Source: Amylostereum areolatum
Lineage: Eukaryota > Basidiomycota > Agaricomycetes > Russulales > Stereaceae
Direction of reading: 5' to 3'
Length of the DNA stretch: 64,000 nt
Assembly (NCBI GenBank): GCA_012932865.1
Contig: SAXG01000007.1
Span: 744,001 to 808,000, forward strand
Shown here in pieces: positions 35,607-46,946 of the stretch. Within the stretch, counting starts at the first letter, position 1. Each line of letters starts with the position of its first letter. The translations under genes and the position numbers were made by a program. Below the pieces are notes generated by a model, which did not search any database, was not told where the DNA came from, and worked only from the letters and a program-made list of their open reading frames with translations.

Positions 35607-36828
35607 GAAGTCCAAGCGCACGAGAGTTGAGGAAAAAGCCAGAGATTCTATGCGGAGGAATCAGGATAGAGCTGGCGCTGAACCCTGTTCGGTAAATTCG
35701 AGCTCCGACTGTAAGAAAGAGTTCCAGGAGCCTCCGCAGTGTGTACACAGGCGGATCCATCATGACCTCGAGCACGCGACGCAAGGCCTCGCAAGGCGTG
35801 GGGGAAGAAAAGTGTCTTTAATTTCCGGACTTGGCCCTATGCAAGCCCTATGTAGTCACGAGCGGAAAGTCTACAAAGTCATAGAATTAGAAAGTCATGG
35901 ACTCGGAGCCGCGTCAACGGGGGGCACCCTTCCGTCAAACACCTCCACTTCTTCACCGATAACTTCTCAGCGATCCAGAACATCTTCGACCCAAGAATGA
36001 CGGGGCAATAAGACAAAATACTATAAAATAGACTTTCGTGAGCGTATCATTAACTTCCTCCAGGCTGGCGCTGATCATGCACATGTGCGATGCCTGTCGA
36101 TACCTCCAGAACTTTTCAAATCATGCCAGACCGGATGGAAACAAGTCGGTCCGCAAATCTGAAGGTGCAACCTGGTCGGACCTTGTCAATTCTTGTCGAA
36201 GGGGTGCGTATGTACCACGTTATCGGACGACCCTTTTGTTTTGAAGCTTTTTTCATCAGCTCCCTGCGACTGGGATGTCGGTTAACTCGCCAGTCGTCGT
36301 CCATGGGTCGAGCCGTCCAACCTTGACGCCGGTTTCAACTTCAAGCAGTAGGAGCTTGCGAAGTTGTCTAACGTCGTCAGAATGTCACTCCATATCGTGC
36401 CGGCAAAGGACAAGTGGAAATGTGCCAGAAGCACTTGCCTCATTGCACGGACGCTTTACTTACTCTCCTCTTAACTATAAAGACTCCCACGTCCGCCCGT
36501 CGACCCTTCTTTGCTGGCACAGTCACTTCCGACAGAGATGGATGTTGTTTGACGCCTTCCTTTGGACCCACTTGCCTCCCCGTGTCCGGGCCAAGCACAA
36601 GATGCGCCAGCCTCGTGCTTGCCTTGCGGAAGACGCAAGGCAAACACTGCAGTGGCACGCGTCGAGGAAGGATCTGGAAGGCTGGAGATCCGGACACCGA
36701 ATCAACAACAGCCTTCAATCCTATTCATCGAACGCTGACAGCGGCAGGCGCGGTTGAACCCGACGACAGCCTCAAATACCTCCCGTCCCCACTTCTCTTT
36801 CGCGCTCCCATGCCCCCTCGTCCCCTGC
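35607..36828. other. Intergenic
   Basis: No supportable gene between the F-box and Smr genes, which are divergently transcribed. Confidence 0.45.
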
Positions 36829-38313
36829 ATGGGGTTTCTCACCAAGCTTGCCGACGATCTCGTCGCATTCATATCTCGTCTCTGTGCATGTGGCTGCGAC
36901 GACGAAGGAGAACAGGGACCAATCCCCCTCAGACATATCCAAGGCTCGGCGTCGCATGAGCGTGCGCAAAGCGAGAACCCGGCCGCGACGACCAGACAGC
37001 CAACCTATCCGCCTGCGCCTGCAACACCCTCGGCGCCTGCCCAACAATTTTGGCCGTATGCATATGCGCCGGCCTCTCCGCCCAGCGTACGTGATACAGG
37101 CACACGCTGGCCTCCATCCCAGCCCCCACTATCTCGTCCACCACGCACGTATGCGTACGTTTCACAGAGGGTACCCCCTTTGGAATCTACCTCCTTTGTC
37201 AGGGATCATAGGCCTGCTCGGTCCTACAACGCGACCGATCGTACCAGTTACGTTCCAGCGCCTGCCCCTGTCATCGAGCGGGAGCGTCGTCCGTACCAGC
37301 AGGTATTCTCTCAGCAATCTGACGGGCAGGAGGCGGCGTACGGTCGAGCAGGCGATCCAGGTCAAAGGCTCTCGCATGCCCAGCAGAAGAAGCAGAGACC
37401 TACTCGCCAGCGACCTCGGGTGCAGAAGCCACACCAACAGAAACCGGACGGCCCAATCCATCCACAGGGGAAGGCTTCCAGCCACCTGTCCTCGCCTCCC
37501 CCCCAAGGACGTTCATATGGCGTGCGTGTCATCGATATACTGTTGTCCACGAAAGGTTTCACCTGACGCTAATCGCTATAGGATTCTCATCAAGTCAACC
37601 AGTATAACCCGGAATATGTCGCGCTGCGCCGACGTGCAAATGAGGAAGGCGACGCGATGAGACGTGCGCGTGATGAAAGTCAAAAGGCATTCAGGCGGGA
37701 AGGTCGCGTGCGGGCCAAGGAGCTTTCTGAACAGTGGAAGCAACATAAAGGGGAGATGGAGAAACTGCATGCACGGGCGAGCGCATGGATCTACAAGGGT
37801 GGGTCCTTGGTCTGTTCGCCTTCAAACCATCTCTCAACGTCGGATTTCGATGAACAGCCAACAATGAAGTGCGTATCCAAGGTTTCTGTCTAGCTGGTAG
37901 AGTATGTGTATCAACGGGATTTCAGGGTCGTCGACCCGGTGAGATCGATTTGCATGGGCTGTTCGTGAAGGAGGCAGTCGAGTATGCCGACCGAGCAATT
38001 CAAGTGGCGCGAGCGCGCGGCGACCACGAGGTCCACCTCATTGTCGGTGCGTAGCCCATGTATGCACTGCTGTTTACCTAGACGACTCACTCTCTCAACG
38101 CAGGTAAGGGACTTCACTCTGAGAACAACGTCCCAAAAATCAGACCAGCTATCGAGAAGCATATAAAGAGGTCTGTATATTGTGTTCGTGTAATATCAGG
38201 CGCATCTGACACGAACGTTACTGCGTCACAGGCATCGCCTCGTGGCAGCACTCCACCCGACCAACACAGGTGTGATCGTCGTGCAGCTCGGACGTGGCAA
38301 GAATAAGGCCTGA
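36829..38313 (+). CDS. DUF1771 and Smr domain protein
   Basis: Starts MGFLTKLADDLVAFISRLC at 36829; about 220 Pro/Gln/Ser/Arg-rich, probably disordered residues follow. After an intron comes the DUF1771 helical segment (NPEYVALRRRANEEGD, ELSEQWKQHKGEMEKLHARA), then small exons into the Smr domain: EIDLHGLFVKEAVEYADRAI, HLIVGKG, PAIEKHIK and NTGVIVVQLGRGK-stop at 38313. Smr domains bind or cut nucleic acid, with the DLHGL and GxG motifs as hallmarks, and this domain pair is common in basidiomycetes. A more upstream in-frame start at 36754 is possible. Confidence 0.87.
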
Positions 38314-38922
38314 CCATGCGGCGGAGGAACGCTCCTCGGCGCGAACGATATTTACCGTTTGTCTCAACATAATCAGCGCGACGGCGACTGTCTCATCATG
38401 TAGTCGATGTGCTACTTATGGGCAAAGTATACGAAACCGAGCATTATCTGTGCGCTGGATGCGTGTCACGATCCCTCTTGTTTCCATTAGTGGCGACTAT
38501 TTCAGCCAGGTGAATCGGCGCCATTGATAATCCCTGCGTCCTGCAGTGCGTTTACCGTAATGACATTCACGTCCCTACAATTGCCATCGTCATTGAGGAT
38601 TTCAATGTGAAGACCACAAGTGACAAGCATCTTAGAAGTCAGAGACTCGAGAGGGCAAAGCTACGATACTGATAAAGGGTGCGTACAGGAGAGTTTGTTG
38701 GCTACAAAAGGGTGTTTAGAATCGTGTTTAAAGTTTCCACAGGGGATGATTGTGCATATACAACGTACACTGGTTACAAACCCTGACAAAATTCACGTAT
38801 CGTACAGTGAGGTTCGATATTTGGGAGAGGCTGAGAACAGAAGAGCGCTGCGTGCAGGTAACATGAAAAACGGGTGGATGCGTAAGAATAGCAAGAGGGC
38901 AAAAGGACGCTTGGAGATGTGC

Positions 38923-38946
38923 AGATAGATAGATAGATAGATAGAT
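38923..38946. repeat. GATA tetranucleotide microsatellite
   Basis: Six consecutive AGAT/GATA units. Confidence 0.9.
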
Positions 38947-39612
38947 TACAAGGCGGGGTCCCCTTCAGGAACTGCCAGGTTTCGAGTGGTTATCACGACG
39001 CCGCCACGGTCGTGCCACCCGGACCCCTCCGACAACATTGGGCGAATTAACTGCATTTAAAGTTCTCTACCCGCCGCATAGAGAGGAGCCGGTCAGTTGA
39101 TACAGGATGGCGGTGGGTCCATGCCAAAGGACAATCAATCAGTGCATGCCGTTCACGCCGTTGGAAATCTTACGAGTCAAACACGGGGTATTTTATATTA
39201 CTTATATGCATGGGTGTGCTACTGCAACAGCGGCAGGGAGCATCGGCCAGACCAGGGGGCGTGACTCGTAGATGGTGAAGACCTCGTAGGTGTGTTTAGC
39301 TAGTATGTTAACCACGCGCGCATCCCCAATGAGTACCCTCAGCCACTGCAGCGCAATCCGGTCGTCGAGTACTAAGGCGAGGGTACGAGCAGTCCCAGCA
39401 GTGTATTTCAGATGCAGTACGCGCATTCAGATAGCACACGAGGAAATCTACGTCAACGCTGCACCGGCGTCATCCTCAGCTGCCCTCGGCCATATGAGTG
39501 GACGTGCTTCAAAAACCGCGGGAGGAGGAGGGTTATATTACGTTTCGACGCTGTGTCTCACCGTCTTTTCTCCGACGGGGATCAAAAACTTCTTCGGCCG
39601 AAGAGGCACAGC

Positions 39613-39628
39613 GGGGGGGGGGGGGGGG
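39613..39628. repeat. Poly-G run of 16
   Basis: Uninterrupted G run; the length may be inaccurate in the assembly. Confidence 0.9.
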
Positions 39629-40133
39629 AGGTATGGGGGCTTGCGGGCACGACCGTCAGTGGGGGCTGGCAGCCTGTTCTGGGGAGGATGCGACTGGAGA
39701 GAGTGCGATGCTATCTCTTTCTGGCTGGCTCGCACGCTCTAGTATCCATGTTTCTGAGTCGTTAGGGCCCTCCGATGCGCATAGGTGAGGCTGTCTGAGC
39801 ATAGGTGTAGGGGGATGGGGTGGATGGGCAGCGGGGAGTATGGATGACGATCGGACTCAGGGTGTGGTTCGGAACTGTGCGTCGTTCCCTTCGAGCAGGG
39901 GCCGTCCCTCCGTCTCCCTCGTATAGAGCGTTACAGACGGAGGCGTCGCCGTGTCGTGCGGCATCGCGTGTATGTTCGCGTGAAGTATGACTTTATTTCC
40001 GTTCGGAGCGCGAGTCTGGACCGCGTTCTTGTGGGTAGGCCATAGACGTTATGTTGTACTACTGCGATGGCGGCAGGTGCTCACTCGGGCCTCAAGGACG
40101 AAAGACAAGTCGGAAAGTCCCCTGCGGGGATCC

Positions 40134-40181
40134 GGAGGATATAATCAGAGAGCAGAAGGAGGATATAATCAGAGAGCAGAA
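40134..40181. repeat. Two 24-bp tandem units
   Basis: Two perfect head-to-tail copies beginning GGAGGATATAATC, at 40134-40157 and 40158-40181. Confidence 0.9.
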
Positions 40182-40415
40182 TCGTGGTCAAGAGAAGAGA
40201 GTAAGCTTGGGCGGGCGTCGATTGGGCGTCGATGAACGAAAGAGTCCGTTTAGATATCTCGCACCCGCAGACCGAACCAGCGGGACATACCTTATATTCC
40301 GTGATCGCGTATACACAAGAAACAGCCGGATTCCGGGTCCTATCCCGGGCCGCCATCCAAGTCGAGACGAGCTCACTGCGTTCAAAGTTGTAGATCTGAA
40401 GACTCGGGGAGGGGC

Positions 40416-41459
40416 TTAAGGAGCAGTAGGGTAATAGGGTATAGTGCCAACGAGCGAGGTCGTAAGGCTAAGTATGTAAATGGGGGATCGCGAGAGACGG
40501 CGGTGTATGGTAGGCCAAGTCATTCGGCGACTACACGGAGCCCTCTGGCTCAGAACCACTGTCCGTGTCCGAATAGGTTCCCGAGCACCCATCCCGGCGT
40601 CGCCAGGCGGAGTTCCTCGGAGAACATCAGCGACGAACGGGGACTCTATAGAGAGTTTCTTGGCTTGGAAGAGGGCTAGCAATGAAGAAGACGAGTATGC
40701 TGCGCAGAATTCGTCAAATGTGCATGTCGTCATCAGCTTGGTGTAGAGAGCGCTAAGTTCTTGCTCCTCTTCCTGTCTAGAACAACCACAGAAGCCGAAC
40801 TTTATCCACCCATCGTTGGAGGGGTGATGGGTGAAGACGAGAGAGGTGAACTGCCCAAAGGTTGAAGCAGGATAGTTGGTCCTCGGTTAATGTGTCACGG
40901 TACTGCATAATATCCTCGCGACTCGCGGCCGCGGATCTCCCATGCATAACCAGGCGCGTTGTACATCGCGTCGACCTCTCTTGTCACATCTTCTTCATAA
41001 TCCCTTGTATTCTGGAGGAGATGTTGGGTTCTCAAGGAACCATGAGTAGTAACCACCCTTGGATCGGGAAGGAGGCATCCCCTCGAACGTGTTTTTGATC
41101 TGCTGGATGAGAGTCCCCTTCACACGCCACTTGTGCACTGTATGGGGTTTCACGCCAAGTATATTGGGATCCATCAGCCCGATGTATAACCCGAGTAGTT
41201 TCGACATTCTCTCCCCAGTGATTGCCTTGTTGAATCCATAGTCTGTGCGTGTCTGAGGATCGTTGGGAATGAGGTTCCTCCTGACTGCCAGCGCGAGGTG
41301 ATCGGCGGTCGTAATGGGGCGCGACGGATTGCAGTCGAAGATGTGGCACACCCAGTCGTACTGCTGGCACTCTGAGTTACAGTACCAAGCCTTTCGACAA
41401 CCTGAGCATCGTTTTGTGCCGGGCCTTTCGTGGCAGAATTGACACTCGTGCTCAGGCAT
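40416..41459 (-). pseudogene. MYND zinc-finger protein gene with several frame breaks
   Basis: The ATG at 41459 starts MPEHECQFCHERPG; the MYND finger CQFC..CSGCRKAWYC..CQQYDWVCHIFDC is complete. It continues through DHLALAVRRNLIPNDP and LLGLYIGLMDPN to WFLEN. The rest of the family pattern (QHLLQNTRDYEEDV, AMYNAPGYAWEIRGRES, EDIMQYRDTLTEDQ, FTSLVFTHHPSNDGWIKF, GFCGCSRQEEEQELSALY, CTFDEFCAAY) is present but in different frames. An extra C in a run at 41026-41028, a shift near 40925 and one near 40862 break it. MYND fingers bind Pro-rich peptides in protein complexes. The +1 at 41026 may be sequence error; the others look like decay or unrecognised short introns. Confidence 0.65.
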
Positions 41460-42274
41460 ATACTACCGTCAAAGGGTTTCAAAAGTTAGTGAACAAGGAC
41501 AAGGATGGACACAGGCAAGCCGTACGCACGCATGTTACGCTTACACGAAGCTTTCCGGTGCTTTGTGTACTGGCGTCGAATGTATATCTGCAACATCAAA
41601 CCATCAGAACCATTACAAGGAAAGGATGATACAGACCAAACAGTTGTAACGAGGGGTACAGTAAGGTACCAGTAATCAAACGGGCATCGATCTGCATGAC
41701 TGGGACCACTCACGAACGTATGAGAACAGCCTTCCTGGAGCCCTCGGCGATTTGGACAGATTACGAAGCAGAGCCAGCGGGGGACGCGTACCCGGAAGAT
41801 CGATCCGCTGAGATGGAGAGGAAGGGAAGTTGGGGGATGGTGATGGTTAGTTGCTGAGTGCGTTGAGCGCAAGCCGGGCGCAATCTCAGAGTGCTCACAG
41901 GTATCGCACGGTCATTGAATTGTACTTGGCGCTTAGAAAACACAGAAAATAACAGCACACCTCTCTCGATTTCGGGGAGGACATAGTGCGCTGGACATCA
42001 TGACAATAGCTTGAGAAAAAACGAAGACCCTGGCTTCGGCGCCCTCCTCCATGTCGGCCATCTGCTGTTGTAACTTGCTGGACGGACGTAGCTCGGTTTC
42101 CTGACCAATATGGTGTCTTGCATTTCCCTCGTCGTGAGGCTCTGCCGCCTCTACGCGATCGCAACAGTGTTCCAAATTGGCCGAGTTGTGGCCTGCGGTG
42201 ATCGGGGTAGGTAGCAGGCCTTGATCCCTCCGGTCGGTCACGGCGAGGAGTACAACGTAGGTAGCGATAGGACG

Positions 42275-43021
42275 TTATGCGACCGTGTCGCTGGCGGAGT
42301 GAGCGTGTCGGTGTTGCAGAGGTCCTTTCTTCGGAGGCTTGAACACGCCTCGAGGAGGGTCTGACCAACGAACCATGAACACAACATGAACATGGACATA
42401 AACCAGATGAAGCACACAACTCAATAAGAGGGAAGGATACCCGGTACCGTGTTGATGTGCGGAAGGATTGCCGGTACACACTGCCTGGACGTCGTTGCCT
42501 TCCGCGGTTTCGCTACGCAATGAGGATAAACCGCCAGTACACCCTATATAGTTGGAAACGTACCTCGTGTGGGAGCGGCTTTTGTCCGTGTTGAAGTCCT
42601 GCCGTGCCTTCTCTGCTCTCTCCTGCTTCGCCACCTCATGCATCTCGTCGAATTCCCGATTCAGGGCTTTAACCACGTTGTACAACTCGTCGCCGTGGTC
42701 TTTCAGGAATTCCCAGTCGAACAGAACGGCGGCCAGTGCTTCACGGTCCCGGATCGAGGTGAGATTGTTCATGAGTCGTTCGTGTTGGGCCGCCGGAATG
42801 AGCGCAAGAGGAGGGTCCATGGAAAAGTTGAAGCTAGGGTGCGCGTCGTCGAAATGAGGATGCTCGCACCACGCATCGACACAGAAATCGTCGAGACGGT
42901 CGCTTGCAATCTTCGCAATCTTCGCCGTCAGCTTCGGCGCGTTCACCGGTAAATCCCCTGTTTCCGCCACTTGGTCATTCGAGTCGCCCGTGAAGTTCTC
43001 GGAGAGATGGGCGCCAGACAT
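42275..43021 (-). CDS. Unrecognised protein
   Basis: The ATG at 43021 starts MSGAHLSENFTGDSND. The first exon, about 150 residues, reads well as a soluble protein (KLTAKIAKIASDRLDDFC, MDPPLALIPAAQHERLMNNL, HGDELYNVVKALNREFDEMH) and ends at a good donor after RSHTR. Downstream exons (ETAEGNDVQA and probably an acidic, Gln-rich segment at about 41933-42241) are less certain, so the true 3' end may reach about 41.9 kb. No family recognised. Confidence 0.5.
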   Translation of the reverse strand: MSGAHLSENFTGDSNDQVAETGDLPVNAPKLTAKIAKIASDRLDDFCVDAWCEHPHFDDAHPSFNFSMDPPLALIPAAQHERLMNNLTSIRDREALAAVLFDWEFLKDHGDELYNVVKALNREFDEMHEVAKQERAEKARQDFNTDKSRSHTRYVSNYIGCTGGLSSLRSETAEGNDVQAVCTGNPSAHQHGTGYPSLLLSCVLHLVYVHVHVVFMVRWSDPPRGVFKPPKKGPLQHRHAHSASDTVA

Positions 43022-43477
43022 TGGATCGCTGGTGGCGGCAGAAAAAGGTATGTTGATCAGGAGGAGACGATGAGCGCTATTATTAATAAGGCAGCTAAGG
43101 CCGACGCGCGGAAAAGAAAACGGCAGCTTTCCTTTGACTCCGACATCCAGCACTCTCCAGCACTCTCCTCGCTCGACGGCCTCATCTTGGGCTCCCGCAT
43201 CGTTGCCACGCTTAGGGCGAACAATCGCTTCAACTGCGTTAGCGCTCGTATGCACATCAGACAGTGCACATGTGGTTAATGCTCGTGCAGGAAAAAGTTC
43301 GATTGACTCCGAGAGGTGGATTGTCTTAAATAACTAGCTCTCCGCGTGGAGGTTCCGATGATACATTAATGAGACGAGCGCGTATAAAATGGCTCTGTAA
43401 CAAACCCCCCGTTCGATAACATAGTAAGAGCAAGAGAAACCCCAAACGCACAGACGTACATCTCGAACCGAGGAGGC

Positions 43478-46400
43478 TCACATCCCGATATGAATGAAGG
43501 GCACCCATCTGTCGAATGCCTGCTCCCCGACTTCGTTGCGTAGGCGCTTCACAGCGTCATGAAGCGCGTATGCCACTTTTCGTCCTCCGCCTTCCTTCAT
43601 CAACTGCAGATAAAACTCCTCCGCAACGACGGGCGCATCCTTGTCTTTGATCGACCACATTGTCGCGACGACGCTTCGGTATCCAGCCATCAGCATCCCC
43701 GCCGCGAGGTGGACCGCCTCCTCCAGCAACATCTCGTCGCCCGTGGCAGGTTTGGCACGCGGACAGCACGGCGAGCTCGGTGTGCGTGAATGACTTCTTC
43801 ATGATGTCGATCAGCTCCAATCGGCTGTTGTGCAGGATGAACGCGCTCTTCGTGGGATCTTCGGTGTGCTGGTGGGCGTGACAAGCTAGGTGAATCCAGC
43901 TATGCTCTGCCATGGCCTTCAACACGGACTCCTTCGTCGCCTCTTCTCTGTCCAAGTAAAGCCCCAGATTTCCGACGCGCTCCTTGATGGCCGCAATTTC
44001 AGCAATGGTCCCTGGCAATGAACTTTGACCAGGCGTCCCCGGCTGGGATACCGCGAGGATACTGGGAGTGGGGCTTGCGCGACCGACGTGCCTTTTCGCT
44101 TCAAGGAGCGCGGAGAGCGTCGGTGTGTAGGACGAGACCACGAGGTCGTACACCTTCGGCCCTCCTGGGCGGTCGTATAGGCCGGCAGCATGGAGAGGAA
44201 GGAATCCTAGGGGACCAGTTGTACACCAGGTAATGTGCGGGATGTCACCGGACCTATTGCCCAGCAACTGTGCACGAACGACCCTCTAGTGAGTATATAT
44301 CGAAGGATCACATGCGCAAGTCTTACCTTGAGTTCAAGGAGAACCGGACGCACGATACCCAACCAAAGGTTCGCGAGGACACTCGACATGGTGTTGGCCT
44401 CCCCCGCCGCCGGACGTCGTCGTGATCCACGGTCCCGAACGCCTGACCGCTGGAGGGATTTGAGCATTAAGTCCTTCCAGCGAGCCACATCTCCGCGCTT
44501 GAGGGTGGGAAGAGAGATGTGTAGAACTGCATCGGAAGACGCGCGAAGGATCAACGCGTCGCAGCGTGTAGCATCGACATTGATTATAACGACCTGGACC
44601 GGAATCGGCGACCGAACGAAACTGTGCCAACCTCTTCGGTCGCAGGAAGCCCCCACATCCGGGGAGTCCACGGGCTTTCTCGATCATCCTCTCGTATTCC
44701 TCTGCGAGACGACGATGTCTCTGTGCCTCGTCCTCCAACGATCTGTCCTCCATCCGTGCCGGGCTCTAAACGATCTAAACCTTGATTTGTTCCCGCGGAA
44801 TCAAGCTCGCGCGACACACGCTCCAAATCAGTGGCAAGCTTCGCATCCACCGCACGTATGTCATCGAGCGGCGTGCGGAGTTGTAACATCTGTCCCCAAA
44901 TAACGCATCTGCCCTCTTCAAGCCATTCTAGCGCGCACGCAAGATCACCAGCAGCGATGGCGGCGGCGGCGGCTGCACTGACAGCCTCTGCGATAGCAGG
45001 AAGGACCTCGTAGCGGCGATGAAGCTTGGAGCCTAACCAGATGAGGCGGGGTATGAGTTCCACCACCATTTCATGGGCATCCAATGGAGACGACGTGGAG
45101 TGCTTGGAGGACAGCAATCCAGCCCATCGACGGACGGCGGAAAACCTGGTCGAAGGCGGGCCGGAGACATCGTTCGCAGCTCTCTTGAAAAGATCGACCG
45201 CGGCTGTGAAAGTCTGCGAGCTCTCCCACACGCTCAAAGCGAACCTGGAAAGAACTGCCGAGGTTATTGAGATACATGGCTTTGTCGGAATGTCCGTCCG
45301 GGATGAGGTCGACGGCCTCGCGTTGCACACGGATGGTGCTGTCAATGTCCGATGGGTTGCCCGATCGCTCGAATCGACGCAGGAAGGAGTTCCCGATGTT
45401 GTTGGAAAATACATGTTTGCTGGCATGGCCTTCGGGAGAGAGGTCGATGGCTTGCTGCTGGACACGGATGGCATCATCAACATCCTCCAGATCCGCCGCG
45501 CGCTTGGATCGAGCCAGAAGGGAGACTCCGAGATTGCTGAGTCTTCCAGGCTTATCGACGTGGCCTTTGGGGGTCAGGTCGACTGCTTGGCGCTGGACAC
45601 GGATAGCGTCGTCGATATCCAATGGGTCCTCCGACCACTCAAATCTCAGTCAGGAAGGAGTGTCCAAGGTTGTTTAGGTACCCGGGCGTGTTGGCGTGGC
45701 CGTCGGGAGTGAGGTCGACAGCCTGGCGTTGCATACGAATAGCCGCGTCGACATCGGGAAGATCCTTAAGTCGCTCGAATCGACGAATGAGGGAGGTTCC
45801 AAGGTTGTACATGCGTCCAGGCTTGTTGGGATCACCCTCGGCGGTGAGATCAACGGCTTCACGCTGCATACGAATGGCGGTGTCGACATCGGTCAGGTCT
45901 CCTATGCGCTGAAAGCGGGCGAGGAAAGAGTTGCCGAGGTTACTGAGGCGTCCAGGCTTGTCACTGTGGTCCTCCGGGGTAAAGTCGACGGCCTGCTGCT
46001 GCACACGAATGGCGTTGTCAATGTCGGTTAGGTCGCCCAATCGATCGAATCGAGTTTTGTAGGAAGCCGCCAGGTTGTTGAGGCGTGCAGGCTTGTCAGG
46101 ATTACCGTCGGACGTGAGATCGACGGCTTGCTGCTGGGCATGGATTGCGTTGCTGACATCTACTACATCCCCTAACCGCTCGTAGCGACGCATGAAGGAG
46201 GCCCCCATATTACTGAGAAATGCGGGCTTGTGAACGTGGCCCTCGGATGTCAGGTCGACGGCTTGGCCTTGCATTTTGATAGCGTTGGTAACATCGGCCA
46301 TGTCACCAGACCACTGGAACCGAGTCAGGAAAGAGTTCCCGAGGTCATTGAGGATTCCCGGTTTGTCGGTGTGGCCCTCAGGTGTCAGACTAGCAGCCTG

Positions 46401-46946
46401 GTGCTGTATGCGTATGGCACTGTCGACATCTCCCAGCTCTCCCGAACGATGAAAGCGCACAAGGAAAGTGTTTCCTAGGTTTGTGAGATCTCCTGGCTTG
46501 TCAGGGTGGCCATCAGGAGTGAGGTCGACGGCCTGCTGCTGTACGCGAATAGCGCTGTCGAGATCCGCCAGATCTCCTGAAAAATCGAATCGAGTGAGGA
46601 AGGAGCTTCCGAGATAGTTGAGGTCTCCGGGCTTGTCCGCGTGATCATCGGGTATGAGTTCGACCGCTTGAAGTTGTACACGGATCGCATTGTCGATATC
46701 TTCCAGGTTTCCCAAACGCTCAAACCGGGTCAGGAAGGTGATAACAAGGTTGTTGAGATGTGCAGGCTTGTCGCCATGGCCTTCAGGGACGAGTTCGACA
46801 GCTCGCTCCTGAATGGCGACAGCTGTTCCGATGTCTACAAGCCCGCCCTGCTCTTCGAAACGTTCGCGAAAGAAGCTACCGATGGCGGACAGTAGCCAAG
46901 GCTCCGCAGGCATAGACGCCGCGACGTAGGCCAGCCTTGTTTCCAC
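43478..46946 (-). CDS. TPR-CHAT protein (caspase-like CHAT protease domain)
   Basis: From the N-terminus: 12 full 45-residue tetratricopeptide-like repeats (about 45.26-46.87 kb; each like DxDxAIRVQQQAVDLTP..DKP..LNNLGNSFLTRFERL), a linker (LFKRAAND, ALEWLEEGRCVIWGQ, EDEAQRHRRLAEEYERM), then the C-terminal CHAT domain. CHAT hallmarks are CDALILRASSDAVLHI, SVLANLWLGIV, ITWCTTGPLGFLPLHAAG, the His in IHLACHAHQ (about 43873-43900), the Cys in LSACQT (about 43750-43770), and AGYRSVVATMWSI. The chain needs five +1 corrections (about 43748, 44593, 44755, 45202, 45646). Upstream frames to about 47614 may be 5' exons. In bacteria TPR-CHAT proteases act in heterocyst control and in type III-E CRISPR; the fungal role is unknown. 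Confidence 0.85.
45260..46870 (-). repeat. Tandem 135-bp coding repeats of the TPR array
   Basis: About 12 diverged 135-bp units, each encoding one 45-residue repeat. Such arrays expand and contract by unequal exchange. Confidence 0.85.

Larger units (their letters stand above)
38314..40415. other. Intergenic with simple repeats
   Basis: About 2.1 kb with no supportable gene. It contains a GATA microsatellite (38923-38946), a 16-base G run (39613-39628) and two perfect 24-bp tandem units (40134-40181). Confidence 0.5.

Noticed and set aside
34441..36000. A 519-codon plus-strand open frame.
   Set aside because: It is antisense to the F-box/LRR gene, whose minus-strand frame has F-box and repeat motifs; the plus frame has none.
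36848..37660. A 270-codon frame overlapping the first exon of the Smr gene.
   Set aside because: It is out of frame with the DUF1771 and Smr exons and shows only Arg/Pro-rich composition.
40134..40181. Two 24-bp repeats considered as a CRISPR-like or regulatory array.
   Set aside because: Only two units, directly adjacent without spacers, in a fungal genome.
45026..46478. Long plus-strand frames across the TPR array.
   Set aside because: They are antisense echoes of the 135-bp coding repeats; the minus strand carries the TPR consensus.
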